The notes: generated from the sequence alone by a model not told the origin. DNA of 64,000 nucleotides from Salegentibacter sp. (GCA_017795085.1 CP051246.1:434001-498000), one strand, 5' to 3'; positions 9,288-17,272 are shown, counted from the first letter of the stretch. Numbers and translations are program-made.

Positions 9288-9383
9288 ACGTCATTCTGAA
9301 TTTATTTCAGAATCTAAGCATCAGGTGTGTCAATAATATTAGACCCTGAAGCAATCCCGATAGTTGTCGGGACAAGGTGACGT
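9288..9383. repeat. Nested palindromic intergenic repeat
   Basis: Three inverted repeats are nested or in series. The outer arms are ACGTCA (9288-9293) and TGACGT (9378-9383). Inside are ATTCTGAA / TTCAGAAT (9293-9300 and 9306-9313, 5-base loop) and TCCCGA / TCGGGA (9355-9360 and 9367-9372, 6-base loop). The arrangement resembles a non-autonomous mobile palindrome. I recognise similar intergenic sequences in other flavobacteria but could not search for copies. Confidence 0.6.
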
Positions 9384-9479
9384 GAAATTATAAGAAAGAA
9401 TCCGTTGTTACACTCATCTCGCTGATACAATATTTGTTATCAGTATTTAAATTTCTACTATTCATATTGGGCAAAAATA

Positions 9480-9522
9480 AAACCCCAGGTTGTGGTGTTT
9501 AAGTTTCCACATTCGGGGGTTT
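9480..9522 (-). terminator. Rho-independent terminator of the THX gene pair
   Basis: A 16-position stem with two mismatches pairs 9480-9495 with 9507-9522 (AAACCCC against GGGGTTT at the base). Read on the minus strand it is followed by TTTTATTTTT, which fits termination of the two small genes upstream of it. On the plus strand there is no T run after the stem. Confidence 0.65.
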
Positions 9523-9604
9523 ATCTTATTTAGGATAAGCTTAGTTTTCCTAATTATTGAAATTTGAAAGTGCTTATCTTAAATTTGGAATTTTCGCTTA
9601 CTAA

Positions 9605-9739
9605 TTATTCCAATTCTTTTTTATTTTCCTCGGCAAGTGTGGTAGGTTTTACCTTAAATTTTTTACGTTTTGGGCGTAACCTGCCGTAAGTGCCAATAGC
9701 AATCTTTCCTCTTTTCGTTTTTTTATCTCCTCTTCCCAT
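9605..9739 (-). CDS. 30S ribosomal protein THX
   Basis: A 44-residue, very basic protein beginning MGRGDKKTKRGKIAIGTYGR. The GRGDKKTKRGKI stretch followed by a GTYGxxRP segment is the hallmark of ribosomal protein THX (bTHX), a small peptide that sits in the head of the 30S subunit. It is 3 bases downstream of another small basic gene and ends about 80 bases before a terminator, so the two form a short operon. Genes of this size are often missed in automatic annotation. Confidence 0.85.
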   Translation of the reverse strand: MGRGDKKTKRGKIAIGTYGRLRPKRKKFKVKPTTLAEENKKELE

Positions 9740-9742
9740 AAA

Positions 9743-9886
9743 TTACTTTTTATTTTGTTGGTCCTTTATGGTTTTCTCATCAATATCTACCTTGTTTGTA
9801 CGTTGGTTTGCGTTTCCGGTAGGATTGGTAGGATTTTTTTGATCCTCTTTTCGTTTTTTCTTATTTTTTTCTATCTTTCCTGGCAT
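9743..9886 (-). CDS. Very small hydrophilic protein (47 residues)
   Basis: The reading frame encodes MPGKIEKNKKKRKEDQKNPT and continues through an Asn/Thr/Lys-rich middle to a DIDEKTIKDQQNKK-like end. It is highly charged, has no hydrophobic segment and is likely disordered. It lies 3 bases upstream of the THX gene on the same strand, which argues that it is expressed with it. I do not recognise a family. The absence of stops over such a short span is weak evidence; the tight spacing and the clean ATG are the main support. Confidence 0.5.
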   Translation of the reverse strand: MPGKIEKNKKKRKEDQKNPTNPTGNANQRTNKVDIDEKTIKDQQNKK

Positions 9887-9967
9887 AACTTTATTTTTTT
9901 AATTCTCTCGAAGATAATCAACAAGAATCATAAAAGCTGCTAAGGTCTTGTTAGAATTGGGTTAAAC

Positions 9968-10729
9968 CTAACGGATATTTTTTATAAAATCACTGATGTT
10001 TTTTGTCCCATTTTCATTTAAATGCTTGATAAAAGCCGACCCAATAATCGCTCCTTTTGCATATTCAGTAGCCTGGCCAAAAGTTTCTTTATCTTTAATT
10101 CCAAAACCAACAATTTGTGGGTTTTTAAGGTTTAAGGCTGAAACTTTTTGGAAGTAATCGCGGGTTTCCCTGCTAAAGCCACTGGTAGAACCCGTAACGC
10201 TGGCAGTACTTACCATATAAATAAAAGCCTTAGAAACCGAATCGATAAACCGGATGCGTTTTTCTGCAGTTTGTGGGGTAATCAGGAAAATATTTCGAAT
10301 GTCGTATTTTTCAAAAATCTGCTGATAATTTTCATGATATTCCTCCACGGGAAGATCGGGGATTATAAGTCCGTCAATTCCTGTTTCTGCACATTTTTTA
10401 CAGAAATTCTCCACTCCAAACTGAAGAATCGGGTTAAAATACCCCATCATAATCAGTGGGATTCTAACCGAATCCCGGATTCCCTGAACTTGTTCAAAAA
10501 GTTTTTGGGTTGTCATCCCATTTTTAAGTGCAGCGGTAGAACTTTTCTGAATGGTTGGGCCATCTGCCAGCGGATCGCTAAACGGTAATCCAATTTCAAT
10601 AAAATCAACCCCGCTTTTTTCGAGATCTTTTATGATAGGAAGGGTATCGTCAATATCCGGATAACCAGCCGTAAAATATATGGAAAGCAGTTTCTTGTCC
10701 TGCTGTAAAGTTTGATTTATTCTATTCAT
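9968..10729 (-). CDS. trpA: Tryptophan synthase alpha chain
   Basis: A 253-residue TIM-barrel enzyme that splits indole-3-glycerol phosphate and passes indole to TrpB. The catalytic glutamate lies in FIEIGLPFSDPLADGP and the phosphate-binding GSAFIKH segment is near the C-terminus. I chose the start at 10729 (MNRINQ), where the family begins; an in-frame ATG nine codons earlier would add an unusual tail. It is the last gene of the minus-strand trp operon, about 100 bases after trpB. Confidence 0.93.
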   Translation of the reverse strand: MNRINQTLQQDKKLLSIYFTAGYPDIDDTLPIIKDLEKSGVDFIEIGLPFSDPLADGPTIQKSSTAALKNGMTTQKLFEQVQGIRDSVRIPLIMMGYFNPILQFGVENFCKKCAETGIDGLIIPDLPVEEYHENYQQIFEKYDIRNIFLITPQTAEKRIRFIDSVSKAFIYMVSTASVTGSTSGFSRETRDYFQKVSALNLKNPQIVGFGIKDKETFGQATEYAKGAIIGSAFIKHLNENGTKNISDFIKNIR

Positions 10730-10811
10730 TTTTATTATTTTAAGCTGTGAATTCACAAATGATTTAGTGGTGAATGAGCAGCAATGATAATTTTTTACAC
10801 ATAGTATTTAT

Positions 10812-10832
10812 TCCCCCCTTTGGAGGTTAGGG
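10812..10832. repeat. CCCCTTTGGAGG-type short repeat between trpB and trpA
   Basis: The sequence CCCCCCTTTGGAGGTTAGGG is a short imperfect palindrome of the same style as the repeats at both ends of trpG (CCCTCC...GGAGGG). It fills part of the trpB-trpA gap and has no coding role that I can see. Confidence 0.4.
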
Positions 10833-10835
10833 CAT

Positions 10836-12017
10836 CTACAAATTAAAATAATCAATATAGGTGCTTAAATCCTTATCTCCACGTCCAGAAAGGTTTACAA
10901 CTATAACCTCGTCTGGTTTGAATTTTCTTTCTTCGAAAATAGCAAGCGCGTGCGAGCTTTCAATAGCAGGAATAATGCCTTCAAGTTTGGCCAATTGTGC
11001 TCCGGCTTTCATCGCATCATCATCGGTGATGGAAATAAATTCTCCTCGCCCGCTTCTGAATAAATTAGCGTGCATTGGTCCCACACCAGGATAATCCAGC
11101 CCGGCAGAAATAGAATAAGGCTCGGTAATTTGCCCGTCTTCGCTTTGCATCAACAAGGTCTTACTTCCATGAATGATACCTTCTTTTCCTAAAGCTGAAG
11201 TTGCTGCGCTTTCTCCGCTTTGAATTCCTTTTCCTGCGGCTTCAACCGCAATTATGCCAACCTTTGGAATATCGAGATAATGATAAAAAGCCCCGGCCGC
11301 ATTACTTCCGCCACCTACACAAGCTACTACATAATCGGGATTTTCGCGCTTTTCTTTTTCTTGTAGCTGGTTCTTAATTTCTTCAGAAACCACAGATTGG
11401 AAGCGTGCCACCATATCGGGATAAGGATGCGGTCCTACTACTGATCCTATAATATAATGTGTGTCTACTGGATTATTAATCCAGTCACGAATCGCTTCAT
11501 TTGTAGCATCTTTTAGGGTTTTACTCCCTGATTTTGCAGGAACCACTGTAGCGCCCAACATTTTCATTCGGGCTACATTTGGCGCCTGGCGCTCAATATC
11601 AATTTCACCCATATAAACAATACATTTAATACCCATAAGTGCACAAACTGTAGCTGTAGCGACACCGTGTTGGCCTGCACCGGTTTCAGCAATAATTCGA
11701 TCTTTGCCCAAACGTTTTGCCATTAAAATTTGTCCCACGGTGTTATTTACTTTATGCGCTCCGGTATGGCAAAGATCTTCTCGTTTTAGGTAAACTTTTG
11801 TACCATATTTTTTACTAAAACGTTCGGCATAATATAAAGGAGTGGGGCGTCCTACATAATCGCGAAGCAAATCTTTAAATTCTTTCTGAAACGATGCTTC
11901 CTGCATAATGCTGAGGTACTGCGAGCGTAGCTCTTCTACGTTTGGATATAACATTTCGGGAATATAAGCTCCACCAAAATCGCCGTAATATCCTTTTTTA
12001 TTTACCTGATAACTCAT
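10836..12017 (-). CDS. trpB: Tryptophan synthase beta chain
   Basis: A 393-residue PLP enzyme that condenses indole with serine. The PLP lysine is in [10 protein letters not shown], the phosphate-binding loop is [11 protein letters not shown], and the [10 protein letters not shown] and RSGRGE segments are typical. The start at 12017 ([16 protein letters not shown]) matches the family; an upstream ATG would add 26 residues encoded by an intergenic repeat. The protein forms the alpha2-beta2 complex with TrpA, whose gene follows. Confidence 0.95.
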   Translation of the reverse strand: MSYQVNKKGYYGDFGGAYIPEMLYPNVEELRSQYLSIMQEASFQKEFKDLLRDYVGRPTPLYYAERFSKKYGTKVYLKREDLCHTGAHKVNNTVGQILMAKRLGKDRIIAETGAGQHGVATATVCALMGIKCIVYMGEIDIERQAPNVARMKMLGATVVPAKSGSKTLKDATNEAIRDWINNPVDTHYIIGSVVGPHPYPDMVARFQSVVSEEIKNQLQEKEKRENPDYVVACVGGGSNAAGAFYHYLDIPKVGIIAVEAAGKGIQSGESAATSALGKEGIIHGSKTLLMQSEDGQITEPYSISAGLDYPGVGPMHANLFRSGRGEFISITDDDAMKAGAQLAKLEGIIPAIESSHALAIFEERKFKPDEVIVVNLSGRGDKDLSTYIDYFNL

Positions 12018-12074
12018 TCTATCTTTTATTTTTTCGTGGATTGCCACAAATACATTTCTATTTTTTAGATTTTG

Positions 12075-12107
12075 AAATCCGCAAGGTTTAAACAACCTTG
12101 TAGGATT
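12075..12107. repeat. Palindromic repeat between trpF and trpB
   Basis: Inner arms CAAGGTT (12082-12088) and AACCTTG (12094-12100) surround a 5-base loop, and outer arms AAATCC and GGATTT extend the hairpin. The neighbouring sequence GTGGATTGCCAC at about 12036-12048 is another short palindrome. Both resemble dispersed flavobacterial intergenic repeats. Confidence 0.55.
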
Positions 12108-12113
12108 TGTAAG

Positions 12114-12770
12114 TTAATTTGAACCTTCAAACCGCTTAATAAACTCCTTTAATTTTTCAATATCTTTTATACCTGGTTCTGTTTCAAAACGGGAGTTTAC
12201 ATCAAGGGCATACAATAAATTTTCTTTTTTATTTTGCTGAAAATAGTGTTGCAATTTTTTTATGGCGTCAATTTCCTCCAGACCAATACCACCGCTTAAA
12301 AAAAACGGGTTAGCCGAGGGATAGTCTTTTAAAATTTCCCAGTTAAAGGTTTTTCCGGTACCACCCTTGGTTTTTCCTTTCGTATCAAAAAGGAAAAAAT
12401 CAACTACCGCTTCATAAGGTTTTAATTTATTGAAATCAAAGTTGTTTTTTATTGAAAACACTTTGATAATTTCTATTTCTTCAGAAATTTGTTTCTTTAA
12501 TTCCTTACAAAAATCAGGGCTTTCATTGCCGTGTAATTGGATAGCCCGGAAGCCGTGTACTTTTATTTTTTCCTGAATATAAACCGAAGTTGCATCAACA
12601 AAAACCCCGGTTTTTTTTATTTCATCAGAAATTTCAGGAATGCTATTTTCAAAATAGCGAGGGGTTTTTTTATAAAAAATAAAACCCATATACTCCGGTT
12701 GTAATTCGGCTACTTGTCGAATATTTGCCGGTTCTTTCATTCCGCAGATTTTGAGTTTTAAGGCTTCCAT
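12114..12770 (-). CDS. trpF: Phosphoribosylanthranilate isomerase
   Basis: A 218-residue TIM-barrel enzyme that converts N-(5-phosphoribosyl)anthranilate to CdRP. The catalytic cysteine is in LKICGMK near the N-terminus, an aspartate is in GVFVDAT, the phosphate-binding end is FFLSGGIG and the NSRFETEPGIKD segment near the C-terminus is typical. Its start codon directly follows the trpC stop with no gap, which indicates coupled translation. It is a separate gene here and not fused to trpC. Confidence 0.93.
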   Translation of the reverse strand: MEALKLKICGMKEPANIRQVAELQPEYMGFIFYKKTPRYFENSIPEISDEIKKTGVFVDATSVYIQEKIKVHGFRAIQLHGNESPDFCKELKKQISEEIEIIKVFSIKNNFDFNKLKPYEAVVDFFLFDTKGKTKGGTGKTFNWEILKDYPSANPFFLSGGIGLEEIDAIKKLQHYFQQNKKENLLYALDVNSRFETEPGIKDIEKLKEFIKRFEGSN

Positions 12771-13580
12771 TTAAAGGGTTATTTTGTCACTTTGAGCGGA
12801 GTTGAGAAGTTGTATAAACGCTGCTGCTGCTTTACCCGGATTATCAGTTTTCATAAAATTCTCACCAATTAAAAAACCTTTATAACCAAAGGGCTGTAAA
12901 TCTTTAATTGCTTTAACTGAACTAATTCCGCTTTCTGATACTTTCACAAATTCCGATGGTATTTTTTCTGAAAGTTTTTTACTAATGTCCGTGCTAACCT
13001 CAAAGGTTTTTAGATTCCGGTTATTTACCCCTAGTAAGTCGAGACTGGGCATAATTGATTTTTCCAGTTCTTTTTCGTTATGTACTTCCAATAAAACTTC
13101 GAGTCCCAGTGTTTGTGCAAATTGAGAGAGCTGTTTAATTTCTTTTCTACTCAAAACGGCGGCAATAAGCAAAATCACATCGGCACCGTGGGCTTTGGCT
13201 TCCAGGAGTTGATATTCATCAATAATAAATTCTTTCCGCAATAGCGGGATAGTTACCGAAGCCCGGGCATACAGCAAATCTTCGAGCGAACCCCCAAAAT
13301 ATTTTCCGTCAGTAAGTACCGACATGCCACAAACTCCTGCATTTTCATAACCTTTGGCTACCTGTTCTACATCCAGTTTTTGGTTAATTATCGTTTTAGA
13401 TGGCGAACGGCGCTTATGCTCGGCAATAATACCACTAGGGCTGCTCTTTAATTTTTTAGCCAGAGAAATGGTACTTCTTCCAAATAAAATGGTTTTTTCA
13501 AGCTGTGAGATTGGAACAACCTGTTTTTTTAAGGTGAGTTCCTTGTGTTTATCTGCTATTATTTTATCTAAAATGTTCAT
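12771..13580 (-). CDS. trpC: Indole-3-glycerol phosphate synthase
   Basis: A 269-residue TIM-barrel enzyme that closes the indole ring. Visible signatures are AEHKRRSPSK (catalytic lysine), LRKEFIIDEYQ, LLGVNNRNLKTF and VSESGI. I take the start at 13580 (MNILDKIIADK), where the family begins. An ATG 47 codons upstream is in frame, but the extra residues (SPKEPSAGSRETKEKAFF) are the translation of an intergenic repeat. The stop touches the start of trpF. Confidence 0.94.
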   Translation of the reverse strand: MNILDKIIADKHKELTLKKQVVPISQLEKTILFGRSTISLAKKLKSSPSGIIAEHKRRSPSKTIINQKLDVEQVAKGYENAGVCGMSVLTDGKYFGGSLEDLLYARASVTIPLLRKEFIIDEYQLLEAKAHGADVILLIAAVLSRKEIKQLSQFAQTLGLEVLLEVHNEKELEKSIMPSLDLLGVNNRNLKTFEVSTDISKKLSEKIPSEFVKVSESGISSVKAIKDLQPFGYKGFLIGENFMKTDNPGKAAAAFIQLLNSAQSDKITL

Positions 13581-13616
13581 TTTTATTTTTTTACCATAAT
13601 CAAGACTGATTTTCTG

Positions 13617-13695
13617 CTTAGCAGAAAAACATCTCGTAAAAAACGCCTTTTCTTTTGTTTCTCTCGAGCCTGCCGAAGGTTCTTTGGGTGAGCAA
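13617..13695. repeat. Dispersed intergenic repeat between trpD and trpC
   Basis: The segment that reads GAGCCTGCCGAAGGTTC on the plus strand, with the following TTTGGGTGAGC, is a sequence I recognise from many flavobacterial intergenic regions; translated in one frame it gives SPKEPSAGSRETKEKAFF. It lies just upstream of trpC and explains a spurious N-terminal extension of that gene. Copy number in this genome could not be checked. Confidence 0.5.
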
Positions 13696-13755
13696 AAAAA
13701 TGAAGTCGTTGTAAATATCAATATAAGATTATTGTAACTCAGTTAATTAAAATTC

Positions 13756-13804
13756 CGTCAATGGTAGGCAAAGCCTACGGCAATTTGTCTCTTCTGCAAT
13801 GACG
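13756..13804. repeat. Nested palindrome in the trpD-trpC gap
   Basis: Outer arms CGTCA (13756-13760) and TGACG (13800-13804) enclose a strong hairpin GTAGGC-AAA-GCCTAC (13764-13778). The layout, with CGTCA-type outer ends and an internal hairpin, is like the element at 9288-9383. Confidence 0.55.
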
Positions 13805-13824
13805 AATAGTTCATTAGTGTTTAG

Positions 13825-14817
13825 CTATTTACTTAGTTCCTGTAAGGTTTTTAAAGCTTTTAAAGCTTTTCCCGATTCCAAAGATTTTTTTGCAGTTTCA
13901 AAACCTTCTTTCGGATTTAGGTTTTTAGCTGTAGCAATAGCCATTCCGGCGTTGGCGCAAACCACATTGTTTTGTGCCTCGCTGCCTTTGCCCTCTAAAA
14001 TATCGGTAAAAATCTTTGCTGCACTTTCAATACTTCCGCCCCCGGCAATTTGTTGTTGTTTTAATTGTTTTATCCCAAAATCTTCAGGGGTAATCATGGC
14101 TTCAGTATTATTGGAAATACTTTTGGTAGGGCCGGTAAGTGAGATTTCATCATAACCGTCTAAAGCATGCAAAATAGTAAAATTTTTATCGGTGTTTTGA
14201 TAAAGATAAGTATACATTCTGGCAAGTTCAAGGTTAAAAACACCTACTAGCTGATTTTGAGGAAAAGCCGGGTTTACCATTGGTCCCAGCATATTGAAAA
14301 AGGTTTTTACCGCTAGTGATTTTCGAATAGGTGCTACATTTTTCATCGCCGGGTGAAAGAGCGGGGCATGCAGAATGCAAATTCCTGCTTTATCGATAGC
14401 TTTCTCAAGAAAATCTTTATCATTACTGAACTTAATACCCAGTTGCTCCATCACATTAGAGCTTCCACTCACTGAAGAAACCCCGTAATTTCCGTGTTTG
14501 GCTACATTCACACCGGCACCGGCCGTCACAAAGGAAGCGGTAGTGGAAATATTAAAAGTATCTTTCCCGTCGCCGCCGGTTCCGCAAAGATCTATTGGAT
14601 TATAGGCGCTTAAATCTATCGCAATGCAAAGCTCCAACAGGGCATCCCGAAAACCTTCCAGCTCTTCAATAGTGATGCTTCGCATCATATAAACCGTAAG
14701 AAAAGCCGCAATTTGGCTCTCATTATACTCTCCATTCGAAATGCTAAAAAGAGCCTGTTTAGCTTCTTCTTTTGAAATGGTTTCGTGATTGATAAGTCTA
14801 TTTAGAAGTTTTTTCAT
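13825..14817 (-). CDS. trpD: Anthranilate phosphoribosyltransferase
   Basis: A 330-residue enzyme that transfers phosphoribose from PRPP to anthranilate. The PRPP loop CGTGGDGKDTFNIST is intact, and the KHGNYGVSSVSGSSNVMEQLG and HPAMKNVAPIRKSL segments are typical of the anthranilate-binding site. The length is normal. It starts 2 bases after the trpG stop, so the two are probably translationally coupled. TrpD is not fused to TrpG here. Confidence 0.94.
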   Translation of the reverse strand: MKKLLNRLINHETISKEEAKQALFSISNGEYNESQIAAFLTVYMMRSITIEELEGFRDALLELCIAIDLSAYNPIDLCGTGGDGKDTFNISTTASFVTAGAGVNVAKHGNYGVSSVSGSSNVMEQLGIKFSNDKDFLEKAIDKAGICILHAPLFHPAMKNVAPIRKSLAVKTFFNMLGPMVNPAFPQNQLVGVFNLELARMYTYLYQNTDKNFTILHALDGYDEISLTGPTKSISNNTEAMITPEDFGIKQLKQQQIAGGGSIESAAKIFTDILEGKGSEAQNNVVCANAGMAIATAKNLNPKEGFETAKKSLESGKALKALKTLQELSK

Positions 14818-14818
14818 G

Positions 14819-15505
14819 CTACATTTCTTTTGCTGTTTCTGAGGCGTTTCCCTCCTTCTCTTTGGGGAGGGAAGTCGGAGTGGGGCTCTTTACCCAATTC
14901 TCTATCATCTTTTTACCCTCAGGAGTTAATACCGATTCCGGGTGGAATTGTACTCCGCGTACATCGTAATCACGATGGCGGAGCGACATTACCTGGCCCA
15001 ATTCATCATAAGAGGTGGGAATAAGTACATTGGGAAGTTCTTTAAGTACAACCCAGGAATGATAGCGGCCTACTTTAATAGATTTTGGTATATCTTTAAA
15101 AAGCAATTCATCTTCCACACAAATATCAATGTTGGTTGCCACTCCGTGATAAACACTTTCTAAATTGCCGAGTTTTCCGCCATATACTTCTCCAATAGCT
15201 TGCTGTCCAAGACAAACACCCAGGATGCTTTTGGTGGCTCCATACTTTTCGATAATAGCTTTTAAAAGTCCGGCTTCTTCAGGAATGCCGGGCCCCGGGG
15301 AAAGTAAGATTTTGTCATATTGCTCTACTTCTTCCAGGTTTAGCTGGTCGTTTCTTTTTACAGTGACCTCACACTCCAAATCTTCCAGATAATGTACCAG
15401 GTTATAAACAAAGGAGTCGTAATTGTCTATAACCAGAACGGCCTCACCCCGGCCCTTTCCCGATGGGAGGGAGTTGGGGTTGCTATTTGTATTTTTAGTT
15501 GTCAT
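14819..15505 (-). CDS. trpG: Anthranilate synthase component II (glutamine amidotransferase)
   Basis: A 228-residue class I glutamine amidotransferase that supplies ammonia to TrpE. The catalytic triad is complete: cysteine in GVCLGQQAIG and His/Glu in FHPESVLTPEG; the PGPGIPEEAGL loop is also present. The catalytic domain covers about residues 24-205. The ends are odd: residues 7-22 (SNPNSLPSGKGRGEAV) and the last 23 residues (including SPTPTSLPKEKEG) look like translated palindromic repeats and not like family sequence. The normal family start would be a methionine at VIDNYDS, which is missing here, so the repeat-derived N-terminus is probably translated. Confidence 0.92.
   Translation of the reverse strand: MTTKNTNSNPNSLPSGKGRGEAVLVIDNYDSFVYNLVHYLEDLECEVTVKRNDQLNLEEVEQYDKILLSPGPGIPEEAGLLKAIIEKYGATKSILGVCLGQQAIGEVYGGKLGNLESVYHGVATNIDICVEDELLFKDIPKSIKVGRYHSWVVLKELPNVLIPTSYDELGQVMSLRHRDYDVRGVQFHPESVLTPEGKKMIENWVKSPTPTSLPKEKEGNASETAKEM
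14850..14885. repeat. Palindromic repeat inside the 3' end of trpG
   Basis: CCCTCC (14850-14855) pairs with GGAGGG (14866-14871), followed by a GTCGGAGTGGGG tail. It lies within the coding region and encodes the residues TPTSLPKEKEG at the TrpG C-terminus. This GC-rich block contrasts with the AT-rich surroundings. Confidence 0.6.
15442..15482. repeat. Palindromic repeat inside the 5' end of trpG
   Basis: The block CCTCACCCCGGCCC...GGGAGGGAGTTGGGG is a GC-rich near-palindrome (CCCTTTCCC against GGGAGGG). It encodes the residues SNPNSLPSGKGRGEA near the TrpG N-terminus and is of the same type as the repeat at the other end of the gene. Confidence 0.6.
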
Positions 15506-15549
15506 AATATTAATTCTTATATTTTGCTCCTTTTTATTGGAGGAGGTTT

Positions 15550-16944
15550 TTATACCTCTTCTGCTATTTCCAAAGCTTTGGTCAATGCCCCTAATTTATT
15601 ATATACTTCTTGCAATTCGTTTTCTTCTACCGATTCTGAAACCACTCCGGCACCGGCCTGGTAGTGTAACTCATGATTTTTACTTACAAAAGAGCGAATG
15701 ATAATTGCATGGTTATAATTTCCTTCAAAATCCATAAATCCAATTGCGCCACCGTAGGCATCACGGTTTACATTTTCATATTTTTCAATAAGCTTCATAG
15801 CACTGTGTTTGGGTGCACCGCTTAAAGTTCCTGCCGGAAAAGTATCTGCAACTACTTGCATGGTATCGGTGTTTTCGTCTTTTTTGCCGGTAACTTTACT
15901 TACCAGGTGAATCACGTGGGAGAAAAACTGAATTTGGCGATACTTTTCAACTCTTACGTCATTTCCGTGGCGGCTTAAATCATTTCGGGCCAAATCTACC
16001 AACATCACGTGTTCAGCGTTTTCTTTTTCATCCGCAGCGAGTTTTTTTGCTAATTCTGCATCTTGTTCGTCATCGCCTGTACGTTTAAAAGTTCCTGCGA
16101 TGGGATGAATTTCGGCCCGCCCGTCTTTTACCACAAGTTGAGCTTCCGGAGAACTGCCGAAGATTTTAAAACTTCCGTAATCAAAAAAGAAAAGATAAGG
16201 CGAAGGGTTGATGCTTCGTAATGACCGATATACATTAAACTCGTCGCCTTTAAACTTTTGAGAAAACCGGCGGGACAATACAATTTGAAAAACATCGCCA
16301 CGGTAACAATGTTTTTTGCCGAGTTTTACGTTTTCGATGAATTCTTCATCAGTAAGATTGGAAACCGGGCTTTCTTTCCTGATAAAATTATAGGTCGCAA
16401 AATTCTTAACCTTTATTTGCTGTACTATCTCAGCTATTCGACTTTCCCCATTATAGTTATGATCAAAAATATAAGCTTCATTGTTAAAATGATTAATAGC
16501 GATGATATTTTGATACACTGCGTAGTACATATCCGGAATTTCGAGATCACCTTCTTTTTTCTGAAGTTTAATGTCTTCAAAATAACGTACTCCATCATAA
16601 GCGATATAACCAAAAAGACCGTTGTTTATAAACTTGAAGCCTTGTTTTTCTACGTTAAAACTTTTTGAAAACTCCTGGATTTTTTTCGGAATATCAATTT
16701 CCGAAGTAATAGGGGTAGTGGTGGCTTTTCCATCGGGAAAGTTTTCTGTAATAGTTTCATTCTGAATTTTGATGGAAGCTATGGGATTGCAACAAATATA
16801 CGAGAAGCTGTTGTCACTGGCGTGATAATCGCTACTTTCCAGCAAAAGACTGTTTGGGTATTTGTCCCTGAGTTTAAGATAAACACTTACCGGGGTAATG
16901 GTATCGGCAAGTAGTTTTTTATGAGTGGTTTTTAGCTGGTACAT
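15550..16944 (-). CDS. trpE: Anthranilate synthase component I
   Basis: A 464-residue chorismate-utilising enzyme that makes anthranilate from chorismate with ammonia from TrpG. The N-terminal LLESSDYH motif (about residues 34-41) is the element that binds tryptophan for feedback inhibition, so the enzyme is probably allosterically controlled. The C-terminal catalytic region has FGSSPEAQLV, HPIAGTFKRTGDDEQD, DLARNDLSR and TFPAGTLSGAPK, all intact. It is the first structural gene of the operon, preceded by a 200-base leader after the attenuator and by a small hairpin (16963-16982) just upstream of the start. Confidence 0.95.
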   Translation of the reverse strand: MYQLKTTHKKLLADTITPVSVYLKLRDKYPNSLLLESSDYHASDNSFSYICCNPIASIKIQNETITENFPDGKATTTPITSEIDIPKKIQEFSKSFNVEKQGFKFINNGLFGYIAYDGVRYFEDIKLQKKEGDLEIPDMYYAVYQNIIAINHFNNEAYIFDHNYNGESRIAEIVQQIKVKNFATYNFIRKESPVSNLTDEEFIENVKLGKKHCYRGDVFQIVLSRRFSQKFKGDEFNVYRSLRSINPSPYLFFFDYGSFKIFGSSPEAQLVVKDGRAEIHPIAGTFKRTGDDEQDAELAKKLAADEKENAEHVMLVDLARNDLSRHGNDVRVEKYRQIQFFSHVIHLVSKVTGKKDENTDTMQVVADTFPAGTLSGAPKHSAMKLIEKYENVNRDAYGGAIGFMDFEGNYNHAIIIRSFVSKNHELHYQAGAGVVSESVEENELQEVYNKLGALTKALEIAEEV

Positions 16945-16990
16945 ATTTTAATTTATTGAGTTACTCCTACCCGAGCAGGAGTTGTTATTT

Positions 16991-17095
16991 TTACTTTTTA
17001 TCACAGGAGCAACTAGCTTGAAAGAAGTTGATTTCCTCTTGTTTAACAGTCTCGCAAAACACCGGGCAAATTGCTTTATTTTTAATATATTTCAG
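16991..17095 (-). other. Short open frame without ATG between attenuator and trpE
   Basis: The minus strand is open for about 34 codons ending at 16991, reading LKYIKNKAICPVFCETVKQ and then EEINFFQASCSCDKK, with four cysteines. There is no ATG or other convincing start. It contains no Trp codon, so it is not a second leader peptide. It may be the end of a decayed gene or a chance frame. A hairpin ACTCCT-N8-AGGAGT follows at 16963-16982. Confidence 0.25.
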
Positions 17096-17152
17096 TTGAA
17101 GATTCCTGTTTTGCTGAAATAAATTTAATAAAAACTAAATCGGTCTAAACAT

Positions 17153-17219
17153 AAAAAAGGCTTGTCGTGAGACAAGCCTTTTTCTATTTTTTATAAAGGG
17201 CAAATCAGCTCACGACTTT
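17153..17219 (-). promoter_or_regulatory. trp operon transcription attenuator
   Basis: On the minus strand a strong terminator is formed by AAAAAGGCTTGTC, loop TCAC and GACAAGCCTTTTTT (17153-17184). Upstream, GTCGTGAG at 17209-17216, which overlaps the leader-peptide stop codon, is exactly complementary to CTCACGAC in the loop and descending arm of the terminator (17167-17174). The alternative pairing would open the terminator. CTTACG, seven codons after the first leader ATG region and just upstream, can pair with CGTGAG, giving the protective hairpin. This is the complete set of mutually exclusive structures of a Trp-codon attenuator. Confidence 0.9.
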
Positions 17220-17266
17220 TGACGTAAGTTGTTCCACCACCAGTTATTTGCAATCATGTTTTTCAT
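17210..17266 (-). CDS. trpL: trp operon leader peptide
   Basis: An 18-residue frame, MKNMIANNWWWNNLRQKS, with three consecutive Trp codons at positions 9-11, ends at a TGA that lies inside the antiterminator arm. A ribosome held at the Trp codons leaves that arm free, so the terminator cannot form; a ribosome that reaches the stop covers the arm, and transcription ends before trpE. The promoter box is so close that transcription may start near the first ATG; the second ATG (position 17257, giving 15 residues) may then be the actual start. Either start keeps the Trp codons. Confidence 0.9.
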   Translation of the reverse strand: MKNMIANNWWWNNLRQKS

Positions 17267-17272
17267 TGAGGT

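Noticed and set aside
12018..12095. N-terminal extension of TrpB from an upstream ATG
   Set aside because: The 26 extra residues come from an intergenic repeat, and the family starts at the internal methionine.
13581..13721. N-terminal extension of TrpC from an upstream ATG
   Set aside because: The extra 47 residues are the translation of a dispersed repeat; the conserved start is MNILDK.
15392..15701. Overlapping plus-strand frames at the trpG start
   Set aside because: They run over trpG and trpE codons in the wrong strand and are kept open by the GC-rich repeat; they are shadows.
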